DNA of 64,000 bases, from NCBI GenBank assembly GCA_002011085.2, contig MTMB02000001.1, positions 941,007 to 1,005,006 on the forward strand. Direction: 5' to 3'. Made by a program: the position numbers and the translations under genes. Below, piece by piece: positions 1 through 9,147 of this stretch (position 1 is the stretch's first letter; the number at the start of each line of letters is the position of its first letter). Source of the stretch: Candidatus Geothermarchaeum rappei. Lineage in GTDB: Archaea; Thermoproteota; Nitrososphaeria; Geothermarchaeales; JDFR-13. The notes beneath the pieces are model-generated. The model saw only the letters and a program-made list of their open reading frames with translations, was not told the origin of the DNA and did no database searches.

Positions 1-533
1 TGCACCGCAGTAACCTTTTTCCTACCATACTTCCTAGCGTATTCAAATGCAAAGCGTATTACACGCTCACTACCTTTCCTCGTAATTATATTTATTGTCT
101 CAGCACCACATTTATCCTTACCTACAAAATGCTCTACACCACTATATAATCCCTCAGTAGCCTCCCTCACGATAACAACATCGACGTTCTTAAAACGAGG
201 GACATCGACATATAGCCAGTCAACTGGAAGGGATTTAGCTGGCCTAACAACAGCATACGTATCAAGCTCCATCCTCAGCCTAACATTAAGACTCCTATAG
301 CCTTTTCCAACGGGGGTAGTGAGAGGCCCTTTAAAGACTATCGGATATTTCTTGATTGTCTCAAGAGCATCTTCAGGCATGGGCTCTCCATACTTCTCTA
401 TGGCAGGCTCACCAATCTCGACAACCTCCCACTCAATAGGTACATCAGCAGCCTCGAAAAGCTTCACTGTCAGAGACGTCACCTCAGGACCAATTCCATC
501 CCCAGGTATTAAAACAACCTTCTGTGTTGCCAT
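1..533 (-). CDS. NAD-type isocitrate dehydrogenase family protein (partial, C-terminus outside window)
   Basis: The 177 N-terminal residues of an isocitrate/isopropylmalate dehydrogenase family protein are present; the rest runs off the left edge. The start ATG at 533 follows a good GGTGAG ribosome-binding site. The N-terminal LIPGDGIGPE motif is the family hallmark. The stretch FKGPLTTPVGKGYRSLN followed by LRMELDTYAVVRP contains the substrate-binding arginines. The KGPLTTP form and the later REATEGLYSG are more like NAD-dependent isocitrate dehydrogenase than 3-isopropylmalate dehydrogenase, but homoisocitrate or isopropylmalate activity cannot be excluded from half the protein. An isocitrate dehydrogenase would supply 2-oxoglutarate, a possible substrate of the Kor enzyme encoded at 20-22.9 kb. 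Confidence 0.8.
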   Translation of the reverse strand, partial: MATQKVVLIPGDGIGPEVTSLTVKLFEAADVPIEWEVVEIGEPAIEKYGEPMPEDALETIKKYPIVFKGPLTTPVGKGYRSLNVRLRMELDTYAVVRPAKSLPVDWLYVDVPRFKNVDVVIVREATEGLYSGVEHFVGKDKCGAETINIITRKGSERVIRFAFEYARKYGRKKVTAV

Positions 534-671
534 ATTCACTCACCTACTCACAAAATATGATACAACATATGTTAAATTTTTATCAACATACCTACAGACC
601 TTTTGTAAATAACTTTTTTATCTACCCCCAATATATTAATCTAAATTAAGACTATCCCCGTGCACGGTGAT

Positions 672-1703
672 TTAGCCTAGCGCCTTGGTTAAGTATTCAG
701 CGATTAGAATAGTTCCTCCAGCCGCTCCCCTAACAAGGTTGTTACCATGTATTACCGCGGATATCCATCCATCACCATATACCTTTAACCTACCCACTGA
801 CACCGCCATACCCTTTTCCCTAAACGCGTCGAAACGTGGCTGAGGTCTCGGCCCATCCACCACATGAATAGGGTTTCCAGGAGCCGAATGGAGCCCCATC
901 TCCTGGGGAGGCCCGTGGAAACCCAAGAGGATTTTCTTAAGCTCCTCTAGATCCTCCACCTCTTTACTCGTCCTAAGTAGGATGCTCTCCGTATGCCCAT
1001 ATATTACAGGCACCCTATTCGCCTGAGCCTTTACACGGAAAACAGCGTTGGTGAAGACACCATCCTTATATTCCCCAAATATCTTTAGAGTCTCCCTCTC
1101 AAGCTTCTCCTCCTCTCTCGGGATAAAGGGAAGAATGTTTCCCATGACCTCCATACTCGGGTTTCCTGGATAACCAGCTCCAGACACTGCCTGCATAGTA
1201 ACTACATGAACCTCATCCAAGCCATATTCATCGTAGATGGGTTTGAGAAATAGAGATAATATTATTGTGCTGCAATTAGGATTGGCGACGATAAAACCAT
1301 CTTGATACCTTTCTATCACCGCTTCTAAATGACTTGCGTTTACCTCAGGTACAATAAGAGGCACATCTGGATCAAGTCTATGCGTAGATGCATTGGTGAT
1401 TACCCTCATCCCCCTAGAGACTAGGTAGGACTCGATCTTCTTAGCCTCCTCCGATGGAAGGGCTGAGAATATTAGGTCAACATCCTTGAGATAACGGTAT
1501 TCCGTGGGAGCGACTTCCATCCCTCTAACATATTCAGGCATATCCCCCCATATCTTCCACTCAACATGTCTACCATAGATCTTTCCAGCGGATCTAGAGC
1601 CGGTTACAACCTTCACCCTAAACGTTGGATGTGCATCAAGCATCTTAATAAAAACTTGGCCTACTAAACCTGCTCCACCTAGGATGGCAACATCCAAACT
1701 CAT
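672..1703 (-). CDS. asd: Aspartate-semialdehyde dehydrogenase
   Basis: This 343-residue enzyme reduces aspartyl phosphate to aspartate semialdehyde in lysine, threonine and methionine synthesis. The NADP-binding loop GGAGLVGQ lies at residues 9-16. The catalytic cysteine is Cys144 in NPNCSTI. The substrate-binding GAGYPG follows at about 175-180 and the catalytic histidine is in VIYGHTES (His237). Length and motifs match the archaeal/fungal type of the family. The aspartate kinase gene for the preceding step lies about 0.7 kb away on the other strand, and thrB-thrC lie a few kilobases beyond. The 10-base palindrome CCGTGCACGG sits just after the stop codon. Confidence 0.95.
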   Translation of the reverse strand: MSLDVAILGGAGLVGQVFIKMLDAHPTFRVKVVTGSRSAGKIYGRHVEWKIWGDMPEYVRGMEVAPTEYRYLKDVDLIFSALPSEEAKKIESYLVSRGMRVITNASTHRLDPDVPLIVPEVNASHLEAVIERYQDGFIVANPNCSTIILSLFLKPIYDEYGLDEVHVVTMQAVSGAGYPGNPSMEVMGNILPFIPREEEKLERETLKIFGEYKDGVFTNAVFRVKAQANRVPVIYGHTESILLRTSKEVEDLEELKKILLGFHGPPQEMGLHSAPGNPIHVVDGPRPQPRFDAFREKGMAVSVGRLKVYGDGWISAVIHGNNLVRGAAGGTILIAEYLTKALG

Positions 1704-1712
1704 TTTACCGCC

Positions 1713-2312
1713 TCATTTATTTAATTGAAATAAATATAGATGTTCATTTGGGAATATTAATTTATCCACCTCCCTTATCCTAAAGCCAGCGTTGACACAT
1801 ACCTCTTTAAACCTGGATAAATCTGTATATGAGGAGAGCACGATATAGGCTTCAACGTGTTTAAACCTAGATAGTGAATTAATAAGTGAGATAACTGTTT
1901 CCAGGCCCCCCTCGCCTCCAGCCCAAGCAATGGATTCACCATCATCCTGATCCACTGGAAGGTAGGGAGGGTTACATACAACTAGAATTGACAGGTCTTC
2001 CCTAAGCATATCAAGGTACCTAGGTGTAGTCATCACATCAATATATCCGTCAACTCCATTTCTAGCGGAGTTTTCAACACATGCTTTAGAGGCACGGAAA
2101 TCTATATCTAAGGCCAATGTATATAGCCTTCTCCTACCCAGTCCAATGGCCTGTATCCCACTTCCACATCCAAAGTCTATATATAAATCCATATGCGGCA
2201 GGTCCCTGCGTATAATGTGGGACAGGAGAAGTAGAGAGTCTTCTCCAGGCCGATATACATCTTTATCTCCCCTTACACAGATCCCCTCCATACTACACTC
2301 CCAACCAGGCAT
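1713..2312 (-). CDS. HemK/Mtq2-like N5-glutamine methyltransferase
   Basis: A 199-residue class I SAM-dependent methyltransferase. The N-terminal VYRPGEDSLLL (about residues 19-29) is typical of the Mtq2 branch, which methylates the GGQ glutamine of archaeal/eukaryotic release factor 1. The SAM-binding motif DFGCGSG is at about 46-52 and the NPPY catalytic motif, which contacts the target amide, at 114-117. It ends 9 bases before asd and is probably co-transcribed with it. An internal ATG at residue 8 is an alternative start. The NPPY motif is also used by N6-adenine and rRNA methyltransferases, so the exact substrate is inferred from the N-terminal motif and short length. Confidence 0.8.
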   Translation of the reverse strand: MPGWECSMEGICVRGDKDVYRPGEDSLLLLSHIIRRDLPHMDLYIDFGCGSGIQAIGLGRRRLYTLALDIDFRASKACVENSARNGVDGYIDVMTTPRYLDMLREDLSILVVCNPPYLPVDQDDGESIAWAGGEGGLETVISLINSLSRFKHVEAYIVLSSYTDLSRFKEVCVNAGFRIREVDKLIFPNEHLYLFQLNK

Positions 2313-2419
2313 TTAACATCATCCCAAGGCTACCTAATGAACAATTCCATTCAGCCAATAAATACATAAATTACTCCAGATACATTTACAATCTTTATTA
2401 CTCCCTGTAAAGTGGGAAT

Positions 2420-3814
2420 ATGAGGTTGGTGATGAAGTTCGGTGGAGCCTCACTCGCTTATCCCAAAGATATTTACATGAGGGCTGAGATAGTTAAGAAG
2501 TATTCAAGTGATAATGAGATTGTGATAGTCACATCCGCGATAAAGGGTATTACAGACACTCTTTTAGACATGATAGAAAATGCTGTTAAAGGCAGAAAAG
2601 ATAGGATGGAGAAGATGTTTCTCACGATACGCGAGACACATATAGATACTGCTAGATTATTGGGCCTCCATGGAGATAAGCTAGACACCATATTACTATA
2701 CTTGGGGGAGCTTGAGAAGATTATCTACAGTGTATATAATCTTAGGGAGGTGACTCCCAGGGCCAAGGATTATATCCTAAGTTTTGGTGAGAGATTATCT
2801 ACATGGATATTTACAGAGACTTTGAAAAAGGCGGGGATTAACGCACAGTTTTTTACAGGCGGAGAAGCAGGTATAGTCACAGATAATAAATATGGTAATG
2901 CAAATCCCGACCTAGAATTAATAGATGAACTAATTAAGATAAGACTCCTTCCCCTACTGGAAGAAGGGGTAATGCCGGTGGTAACCGGCTTCATCGGAGT
3001 TGATAAAAGCGGTCATATAACCACACTTGGTAGGGGAGGAAGCGATCTATCAGCTGCTTTACTAGCATATGCAGTTGAAGCCGACGAAGTGTGGTTCTGG
3101 AAAGATGTCCCAGGCATATTGACCGCTGACCCAAGGATCGTCGAGAAACCTAGAAAAATATCTGTATTGTCCTATATGGAGGCCGCGGAGCTCTCGGCGC
3201 TAGGTGCAAAGGTTCTACATCCGAGGGCAGTTCCTCCACTGATGAGGAAACGGATCCCTCTTAGGATAAAAGGGTATTTAAAGCCTGAGGATGAGGGGAC
3301 TGTAGTTAAGGAACAGGGTGGTAAGTGGAGCCAAGTCGTAAAAGCAGTTACACTAATCAAGAATATTAGCCTGATAAACATCTACAGCACATTTATGGTG
3401 GGGGTACCAGGTATCTCCGGTAGGATATTCTCAGCCTTGGGCAAGGGCGGTGTTAATATATTAATGATATCCCAGAATGTTAGTGAGGCAAACATATCTA
3501 TATTGATATCTAAAAAAGACCTGAGGAAGGCTCTCAATATCATTGAGAAGACTATTAGGGATATTGGATTCACCGAGGAACTGTCTTATGAAGAGGAGGT
3601 TGCAGCCATATCTGTTATAGGAGAAGGAATGAGGGGGACTCCTGGGATCGCATCCAAAGTATTTACTGCTGTTGCAGAGAAGGGTATTAATGTAAAGATG
3701 ATTGCCCAAGGCTCCTCTGAGATAAACATATCCTTTGTTGTAGACAAAGGTGATGGAGAAGCAGCAGTAAGAGCGTTATACAAGAGGTTTAACCTAGGAA
3801 TGGAGAAAACGTAA
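2420..3814 (+). CDS. lysC: Aspartate kinase
   Basis: A 464-residue monofunctional aspartokinase that phosphorylates aspartate at the head of the aspartate amino-acid family. The nucleotide-binding motif KFGGASL is at residues 6-12, and the TLGRGGSD motif with the following kinase core lies at about 200-215. Two ACT-type regulatory domains follow (about residues 315-455), with the characteristic GVPGISGRIF and GTPGIASKVF helices. Allosteric feedback by an end product such as threonine or lysine is therefore likely. No homoserine dehydrogenase domain is fused and none is encoded in the window. It is transcribed divergently from the methyltransferase-asd pair. Confidence 0.95.
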   Translation: MRLVMKFGGASLAYPKDIYMRAEIVKKYSSDNEIVIVTSAIKGITDTLLDMIENAVKGRKDRMEKMFLTIRETHIDTARLLGLHGDKLDTILLYLGELEKIIYSVYNLREVTPRAKDYILSFGERLSTWIFTETLKKAGINAQFFTGGEAGIVTDNKYGNANPDLELIDELIKIRLLPLLEEGVMPVVTGFIGVDKSGHITTLGRGGSDLSAALLAYAVEADEVWFWKDVPGILTADPRIVEKPRKISVLSYMEAAELSALGAKVLHPRAVPPLMRKRIPLRIKGYLKPEDEGTVVKEQGGKWSQVVKAVTLIKNISLINIYSTFMVGVPGISGRIFSALGKGGVNILMISQNVSEANISILISKKDLRKALNIIEKTIRDIGFTEELSYEEEVAAISVIGEGMRGTPGIASKVFTAVAEKGINVKMIAQGSSEINISFVVDKGDGEAAVRALYKRFNLGMEKT

Positions 3815-3852
3815 TAGGATATAATCGATATCATAGTAATTTATTTATATTA

Positions 3853-4830
3853 GTGGTTGACGAAATGGAGGTCCTTATCCTTACACATGGAGACTGCGAT
3901 GGAATATGCTCAGCAGCCCTAGTCAAGCGTCTTTATCCCGGGTCGAGGATCTTCTTTACACATCCACATGGCATACTAGGGGACTTGAAAAGCCAGCTAA
4001 CAATAGAAACAGATAAGATATTTATCCTAGATATTGCCTTGGATGAGGGGATATGGAGAGAGTTAGTTGATGAGCTCAATAGATTATCTCAAGAGATAGA
4101 TGTAACCTATATAGATCATCATCCTCATCCGGAGGGACTGGAGATCGATAAACTACTATTTAGATACGTCTGGATGAAGAATGTCAGTACCAGTGAGATC
4201 ACTTACAGGCATCTATATAGGGAGGATGATATTGACGTGAGTAGAGTAGCCCTATATGGAGCTATAGGAGATTACTCTGATGAGACGCCTTTTATAAAGG
4301 AGATGTATAACTTGTGGGATAAGCGTATGATCTATTTTGAGGGAGGGATAATATCCCAAGCCCTAGAGGGTTCTAGGAGGAACTATGACCTCAAAAGGAA
4401 GATTGTGGAGATACTAGCTAGTAACATGTTGCCCAGCGGTTATCCAGAGATCTTAGATAGGGCGGTTGAAATGACTAGGAATGAGGAGGAGATGAGGATA
4501 CGCCTCAGAGACAAAATGAGAGTCACCAGATTCATAGCATACGCTATTGATGTAGGAGGGAGCGTTGGACGTGCAGCAAAGTATCTCATGACCATCGGGA
4601 AAAAGCCTGTTGGCATCGCAGTAGAGGAGAGGAGGAAACTCGCTGTCATGAGTGTAAGGACATATAAGGGATTTATAGATCTAAATAGGATACTCAGAAG
4701 AACATCCATTAAATTTGGCGGCTCAGGCGGAGGCCACGAATTCGCCGCTGGAGCGAGGGTTCCACTGGACAAATTAAACGACTTTCTAGAGGCTCTGGAT
4801 GAAGAGATATCTAGGCATGTCACGTCTTAA
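3853..4830 (+). CDS. DHH-DHHA1 family phosphoesterase (RecJ-like)
   Basis: A 325-residue DHH-superfamily phosphoesterase. Metal-binding motifs are the N-terminal THGDCDGICSA, DIALDEG, and the eponymous DHHPHPEG at about residue 95. A C-terminal DHHA1 domain ends in GGSGGGHEFAAGA, the substrate-binding GGGH loop. Archaeal members include RecJ-like exonucleases (GAN/RecJ2) and oligonucleotide or cyclic-nucleotide hydrolases; which applies here cannot be told by eye. The open frame begins at a GTG at 3853, and an ATG at 3865 is an equally good start. Its 3' end overlaps the convergent hypothetical gene by four bases. Confidence 0.85.
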   Translation: MVDEMEVLILTHGDCDGICSAALVKRLYPGSRIFFTHPHGILGDLKSQLTIETDKIFILDIALDEGIWRELVDELNRLSQEIDVTYIDHHPHPEGLEIDKLLFRYVWMKNVSTSEITYRHLYREDDIDVSRVALYGAIGDYSDETPFIKEMYNLWDKRMIYFEGGIISQALEGSRRNYDLKRKIVEILASNMLPSGYPEILDRAVEMTRNEEEMRIRLRDKMRVTRFIAYAIDVGGSVGRAAKYLMTIGKKPVGIAVEERRKLAVMSVRTYKGFIDLNRILRRTSIKFGGSGGGHEFAAGARVPLDKLNDFLEALDEEISRHVTS

Positions 4831-5147
4831 TCAACAATATTTTTCATATCTAATAGGATTTCATCCTCGCCCCTATTGCTCTCTATAAGCTGATACTCTG
4901 CATATCCCTCTTTTCTCTCCGTAAGTCTCTGGGAGACGAGTTCGTAAGCCTTTCTAATCGGGTGGTTCTTGACATTTACATATGCACGTACGATAGCTGC
5001 TACAGTAGCCTCTTGAAGTATAATCTTCATACCATTGAACTCGATGTATAACCGAATATGTTTGTGCCCCCTTGGTATAAATGCAACTATCCTCTTTACA
5101 TCACTATTCCTAAAGACAATGGGCTTACTGTTGCTTTCACCACTCAT
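4827..5147 (-). CDS. Hypothetical protein, 106 aa
   Basis: I do not recognise this family. The protein is small and soluble, with alternating beta-strand-like segments (IVAFIPRGHKHIRLYIEF) followed by a helical middle (TVAAIVRAYVNVKNHP) and an acidic C-terminus. No cysteines, membrane segments or clear motif are visible. Codon use matches its neighbours. It is convergent with the DHH gene and about 50 bases upstream of thrC on the same strand, so it could share a transcript with thrC. The ATG has no obvious Shine-Dalgarno, which fits a leaderless message. Confidence 0.6.
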   Translation of the reverse strand: MSGESNSKPIVFRNSDVKRIVAFIPRGHKHIRLYIEFNGMKIILQEATVAAIVRAYVNVKNHPIRKAYELVSQRLTERKEGYAEYQLIESNRGEDEILLDMKNIVD

Positions 5148-5200
5148 AAAATAGAAAATCGTGATTACTAGAATTTAATGATGGTGTATCCCGCTGAACC

Positions 5201-6373
5201 CTATATACTTCCTGTTTTGTAGGGCCACTTCATTAGGATATCAGGATCCTTAAGCCCATGGCCAGTAGCTATTAAGACGATGTTCCCTTCGAATGCATCT
5301 TGATTCTTTAGGAGAGCTGCTAATGGAGAAGCTGATGCGGGCTCCACAAGGATACCCTCCTCCCTAGCCAACTTCATCTGTGCAGATACGATCTCTTCAT
5401 CACTCACTGTGAGGAAGAATCCATTGGATTCCTCAACCGCCCTCCAGGCTTTGGGCCAATTCACAGGATTCCCGATTCTAATAGCCGAGGCTAATGTCCG
5501 GGGATCTTCCAACGGCTTAAAAGATCGTTTCTCCATATATGCCTTTGCCAATGGAGAAGCGCCTTCTGCCTGTACGCCGACCATTATAGGTAGACAGTTT
5601 ATTACACCGATTTCAAAAAGCTCTTTAAACCCCTTCCATATAGCGGATATATTACCAGCGTTACCCACGGGCACAACTATATAATCAGGTACTTTCCCCA
5701 ACTGCTCATATATCTCATAAGCGATTGTTTTCTGTCCCTCAAGACGATATGGATTTATACTATTCAGGAGATAAACCTTGTTCTTGGCAACATAGTCAAA
5801 TACCTTCCTCAAGGCATCGTCGAATACACCCTCGACCTCGACGATGGTTGCTCCATATGCAATTGCCTGAGAAAGCTTCCCCCTCGCAATCTTCCCCCTA
5901 GGTATGAAGACAATAGGTTCTAGTCCTGCTCTAGCGGCATATGCAGCCATAGATGCGCTCGTATTACCCGTGGATGCACACGCAACCCTTGTATATTTAA
6001 ACTCCCTCGCCTTTGTAACACCAACCGTCATCCCCCTATCCTTGAAGGAGCCGGTTGGGTTATCACCCTCCACCTTAAGGAAGAGTCTGAAACCTGATTT
6101 TCCGATAGACTCCCCAACCCTATCCAGGTTTAGGAGTCTCGTCCCCCCTTCATCCATTGACACAACCATATTATAGTCATCTACTGGTAGGAGCTCCCTA
6201 TAACGCCATACATTAAATGCCCGGCTCTTCCATGATAATAATATGTTTCTATCTGGTAACTTAATACGTATCTCTAGAAGGCCATTACATCTTCCACATC
6301 TATAGATTGGACTAGGTTCATACTCCATTCCACACTCGATACACTTGATAAAATGCCTTATTTCTCCACCCAA
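5201..6373 (-). CDS. thrC: Threonine synthase
   Basis: A 390-residue PLP enzyme converting O-phosphohomoserine to threonine. It has the N-terminal zinc-ribbon seen in many archaeal threonine synthases, with cysteines at 11, 14, 26 and 29. The PLP-binding lysine is Lys111 in NPTGSFKDRGM. The phosphate-binding loop PVGNAGN lies near residue 236. The start overlaps the end of thrB by 16 bases, so the two genes form a translationally coupled thrB-thrC operon. Confidence 0.95.
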   Translation of the reverse strand: MGGEIRHFIKCIECGMEYEPSPIYRCGRCNGLLEIRIKLPDRNILLSWKSRAFNVWRYRELLPVDDYNMVVSMDEGGTRLLNLDRVGESIGKSGFRLFLKVEGDNPTGSFKDRGMTVGVTKAREFKYTRVACASTGNTSASMAAYAARAGLEPIVFIPRGKIARGKLSQAIAYGATIVEVEGVFDDALRKVFDYVAKNKVYLLNSINPYRLEGQKTIAYEIYEQLGKVPDYIVVPVGNAGNISAIWKGFKELFEIGVINCLPIMVGVQAEGASPLAKAYMEKRSFKPLEDPRTLASAIRIGNPVNWPKAWRAVEESNGFFLTVSDEEIVSAQMKLAREEGILVEPASASPLAALLKNQDAFEGNIVLIATGHGLKDPDILMKWPYKTGSI

Positions 6374-7284
6374 ACCCTAACACCCTCGCCAATGCCCGAT
6401 TCAACTATATTATAGTCTAGGTTATTTTCGAGAAAAACATCGCGCAACTGTTTATGAACATGATCCACATCCTGAACCATAGTTAAAACAGCTATAGAAG
6501 GCCCAGCTCCAGAGATGAAACAGCCTATTGCCGGCGACTCCTCCACAGCCTTCGCTATAGTCTCATATCCCTCTATAAGCTGCTTTCTATATGGAGTCGC
6601 AACTACATCCCTCAAACCACGGCGTATGAGGTTTATGTCACCTTCTAAAAAGCCTTTCACCAAGGTAGTTGCATGCTCGATCCCGAAGACATAGTCCTCC
6701 AGTGGATAACACTCTTTCAACAGAGACCTGGCATATCTAGTCTTATCCTTAACAACCCTTTTTTTATTTGGGATTAGAAGAAGGATCCTAATCCAATTTG
6801 GTGGATCGATCCTAATTGGGTCATAATGTTTAGATGCTATCGTAAACCCACCCAATACACTTGCGGTTAGGTTATCCATATGTGGAGACCCAGTTACATA
6901 TGCCTCTCCAAACGAGGCCAGTTCAAGGACGCTCCTCACATCTATGGGATGCTGGCCACCTGCATATAGTAATGCAGCTGCAAATGCAGCCGATGAAGCC
7001 CCGCTACTCCCTAGGCCTAGTGATGTAGGCACTCCCTTCACCAAACGGATACCTAGTGAGAGGGAGGCACCGGCCTTTTTCCTATAACTATCAAGTATCG
7101 CCCCAATAAGGTTATTCTCAATTTCATGAGGCACTTCATTACTATACTTACCTTCTACAATAAAGTAGTCACTCCCTAACTCTATCTCCACCCTATCTTT
7201 AAAGGCATCCAATGCGATTCCAAATACATCGAATCCAGGTCCTACATTAGCTGAAGAGCCACATGCCTCGGCAATAACCTTCAT
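6358..7284 (-). CDS. thrB: Homoserine kinase
   Basis: A 308-residue GHMP-family kinase that makes O-phosphohomoserine, the substrate of the downstream threonine synthase. The GHMP ATP-binding loop GLGSSGASSA lies at about residues 90-99. The N-terminal ACGSSANVGPGFD motif is diagnostic for homoserine kinase, and the C-terminal motif GCFISGAGPSIAVL is present. The ATG at 7284 is preferred because GGTG precedes it and the family motif begins right after; an in-frame codon at 7302 would add six residues. Confidence 0.95.
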   Translation of the reverse strand: MKVIAEACGSSANVGPGFDVFGIALDAFKDRVEIELGSDYFIVEGKYSNEVPHEIENNLIGAILDSYRKKAGASLSLGIRLVKGVPTSLGLGSSGASSAAFAAALLYAGGQHPIDVRSVLELASFGEAYVTGSPHMDNLTASVLGGFTIASKHYDPIRIDPPNWIRILLLIPNKKRVVKDKTRYARSLLKECYPLEDYVFGIEHATTLVKGFLEGDINLIRRGLRDVVATPYRKQLIEGYETIAKAVEESPAIGCFISGAGPSIAVLTMVQDVDHVHKQLRDVFLENNLDYNIVESGIGEGVRVWVEK

Positions 7285-7381
7285 ATCAACACCGCAAAAC
7301 ACTTAGATATAATTATTAGTGGTAGACGAATTTGATAACTTTTTATCATAAACTATAATTAATTAGATGGAGGGGGCTAAG

Positions 7382-7972
7382 ATGAGAGTGGCTGTTATAA
7401 AGGGAAGTGCATTGGTAATTGTGGATGTCCAAAAAGACTTTCTACCAAGCGGGGCATTACCTGTTCCCGAGGGGGACAAGGTTGTCGAGCCTTTGAACAA
7501 GTACATCGAGCTATTTAAGATCAAAAGCCTACCGATATTTGCTACAAGGGACTGGCATCCAGAGAACCATGTCAGCTTCAAAGAATACGGTGGTCTATGG
7601 CCACCCCACTGCATTATGAATACTGAAGGAGCTGAATTCGCAGATGGCTTGAGGCTTCCAGAGGATTCAGTGATTATAAGCAAGGCATATAAAGTGGATA
7701 GAGACGCATATTCTGGGTTCCAGGAGACAGAGCTTGATTTAGAGCTTAGGAGGAGGGGAGTTAAGCGATTATTTATTGGTGGACTCGCCACGGACTACTG
7801 TGTAAAGGCCACTGTATTAGATGCCTTGAACCTTGGGTACCAGGTCTTCCTACTCCTGGATGGCATTAGGGGAGTAGATGTAAATCCTGGAGATAGTGAT
7901 GAAGCTATTAAAGAGATGCTTAGATACGGTGCAGTAGGCATTGTATATGAAGATATTGTAGAGGAGATTTAG
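7382..7972 (+). CDS. pncA: Nicotinamidase (isochorismatase family)
   Basis: A 196-residue cysteine hydrolase that deamidates nicotinamide to nicotinic acid for NAD salvage. The catalytic triad is visible: Asp in VIVDVQKDF, Lys in SKAYKVDRDAYSGF, and Cys in ATDYCVKAT. Metal ligands are in RDWHPENH and the later PPHC. This arrangement is specific to nicotinamidases rather than isochorismatases. The ATG at 7382 is chosen because GGAGGGGG stands seven bases upstream; another ATG at 7367 precedes that site. The next gene starts four bases after the stop, so the two are probably co-transcribed. Confidence 0.92.
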   Translation: MRVAVIKGSALVIVDVQKDFLPSGALPVPEGDKVVEPLNKYIELFKIKSLPIFATRDWHPENHVSFKEYGGLWPPHCIMNTEGAEFADGLRLPEDSVIISKAYKVDRDAYSGFQETELDLELRRRGVKRLFIGGLATDYCVKATVLDALNLGYQVFLLLDGIRGVDVNPGDSDEAIKEMLRYGAVGIVYEDIVEEI

Positions 7973-7976
7973 GGAG

Positions 7977-9137
7977 ATGCCGAAGAGGAGGTTCAGGCCT
8001 AAGATAGTTGAAAGACTTGAACTAGGCGAGTTAGTAACGTTTGTACCCAATAAAAACTTACCAGTATACAACTGGTTTTACTTTAAAGAAGGGTTCTCAC
8101 GGGATTTCGTCCATATGATGATGGATAGATTTAAGATAGGTGAAGACGACTGGATACTAGATCCGTTTCTCGGGACAGGGACGACTCTACTCGGGTGTAA
8201 GGAGAGGGGTGTCAATGGAATAGGTATCGAGGTGAATCCACTGTTCCTTTTTATCGCTAATACCAAGATAACTGACTATGATATTGATGAGCTGAGGGAA
8301 TGGAGTAGATGGCTCTTTAGGCATAAATTTGAGAAGCCTAGCCTACAGGGTCTCCCACCACTGGTGAAAAGAGCTTTTAACAAGTATAATCTTGAGGATA
8401 TTATATTCTTTAGAGACAAGATTATGGAGATTGAGAATAGAAAGATAGCAAACTTCTTTCTACTAGCCCTTATGAGAGCCGCCTCTAAAGTAACCTATGC
8501 ATATAAGGATGGTGCGGTAATCAAGATAATTAAGAAACCAACGCCTCCCTTTAGACCATTTTATAGGAGGATCGTAAAACGGATGATAAGGGACTTGAAG
8601 AGAATGGAGTTTCAACCATCCACACTAATAACCTACTTGGGAGATGCTAGGAGGATGACGAATGTGTCTGATGATGAAGTAGATGCTGTAATCACGTCAC
8701 CACCCTATCTAAATAAGATCGAGTATACTAGGGTATATGAGATTGAGATGACTCTATTCCTGGGATCCGATATAGTCAATCCAATACGGAGCTATATTGG
8801 TCTCCTCCCTAGGAAAAAGACGCGTGAACTACCTAGTTTCCTAAGTGACCTAGATCTTCCGCCTGTGGCGATGGACTATTTTACGGATATGTGGAGAGTG
8901 TTGAACGAGATGTATAGAGTACTTACTCCAGGAGGTTCCGTCGCCCTAGTAGTAGCAGAGGGAATTTTTCCGGATAGAATAGTCGAGTCAGATATTATAA
9001 TTGGGAGAATGGCTCATGAAATAGGGTTTAGAGTCCCCGAGATCTGGGTAGTTAATAGGAGGGTGGCCACGAGGAATAGAACTATAAAAATTGGGGTTGC
9101 GAGGGAGAGCATCGTATTCATGAAGAAACCCAAGTAA
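7977..9137 (+). CDS. Orphan DNA methyltransferase (SPPY-type amino-methyltransferase)
   Basis: A 386-residue class I methyltransferase. The SAM-binding motif DPFLGTGTTLLG is at about residues 62-73, followed by the acidic loop GIGIEVNP. The catalytic motif TSPPYLNKIEY is at about 240-250. A Ser-Pro-Pro-Tyr motif is typical of N4-cytosine methylases and some N6-adenine methylases. The insert between these motifs (about 100-230) may hold target recognition. No restriction endonuclease gene is adjacent, so it is an orphan modification enzyme. An RNA target cannot be ruled out. It appears coupled to pncA, with a four-base gap. Confidence 0.75.
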   Translation: MPKRRFRPKIVERLELGELVTFVPNKNLPVYNWFYFKEGFSRDFVHMMMDRFKIGEDDWILDPFLGTGTTLLGCKERGVNGIGIEVNPLFLFIANTKITDYDIDELREWSRWLFRHKFEKPSLQGLPPLVKRAFNKYNLEDIIFFRDKIMEIENRKIANFFLLALMRAASKVTYAYKDGAVIKIIKKPTPPFRPFYRRIVKRMIRDLKRMEFQPSTLITYLGDARRMTNVSDDEVDAVITSPPYLNKIEYTRVYEIEMTLFLGSDIVNPIRSYIGLLPRKKTRELPSFLSDLDLPPVAMDYFTDMWRVLNEMYRVLTPGGSVALVVAEGIFPDRIVESDIIIGRMAHEIGFRVPEIWVVNRRVATRNRTIKIGVARESIVFMKKPK

Positions 9138-9147
9138 TTTCTTAAAA

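Noticed and set aside
319-612. Plus-strand open frame over the isocitrate dehydrogenase start
   Set aside because: It is antisense to a clear dehydrogenase coding sequence, has low-complexity Ser/Pro/Thr-rich composition and no family resemblance.
658-667. Palindrome CCGTGCACGG after asd
   Set aside because: Only 10 bases with no loop and no adjacent T-run, so it is weak as a terminator or operator and may be chance.
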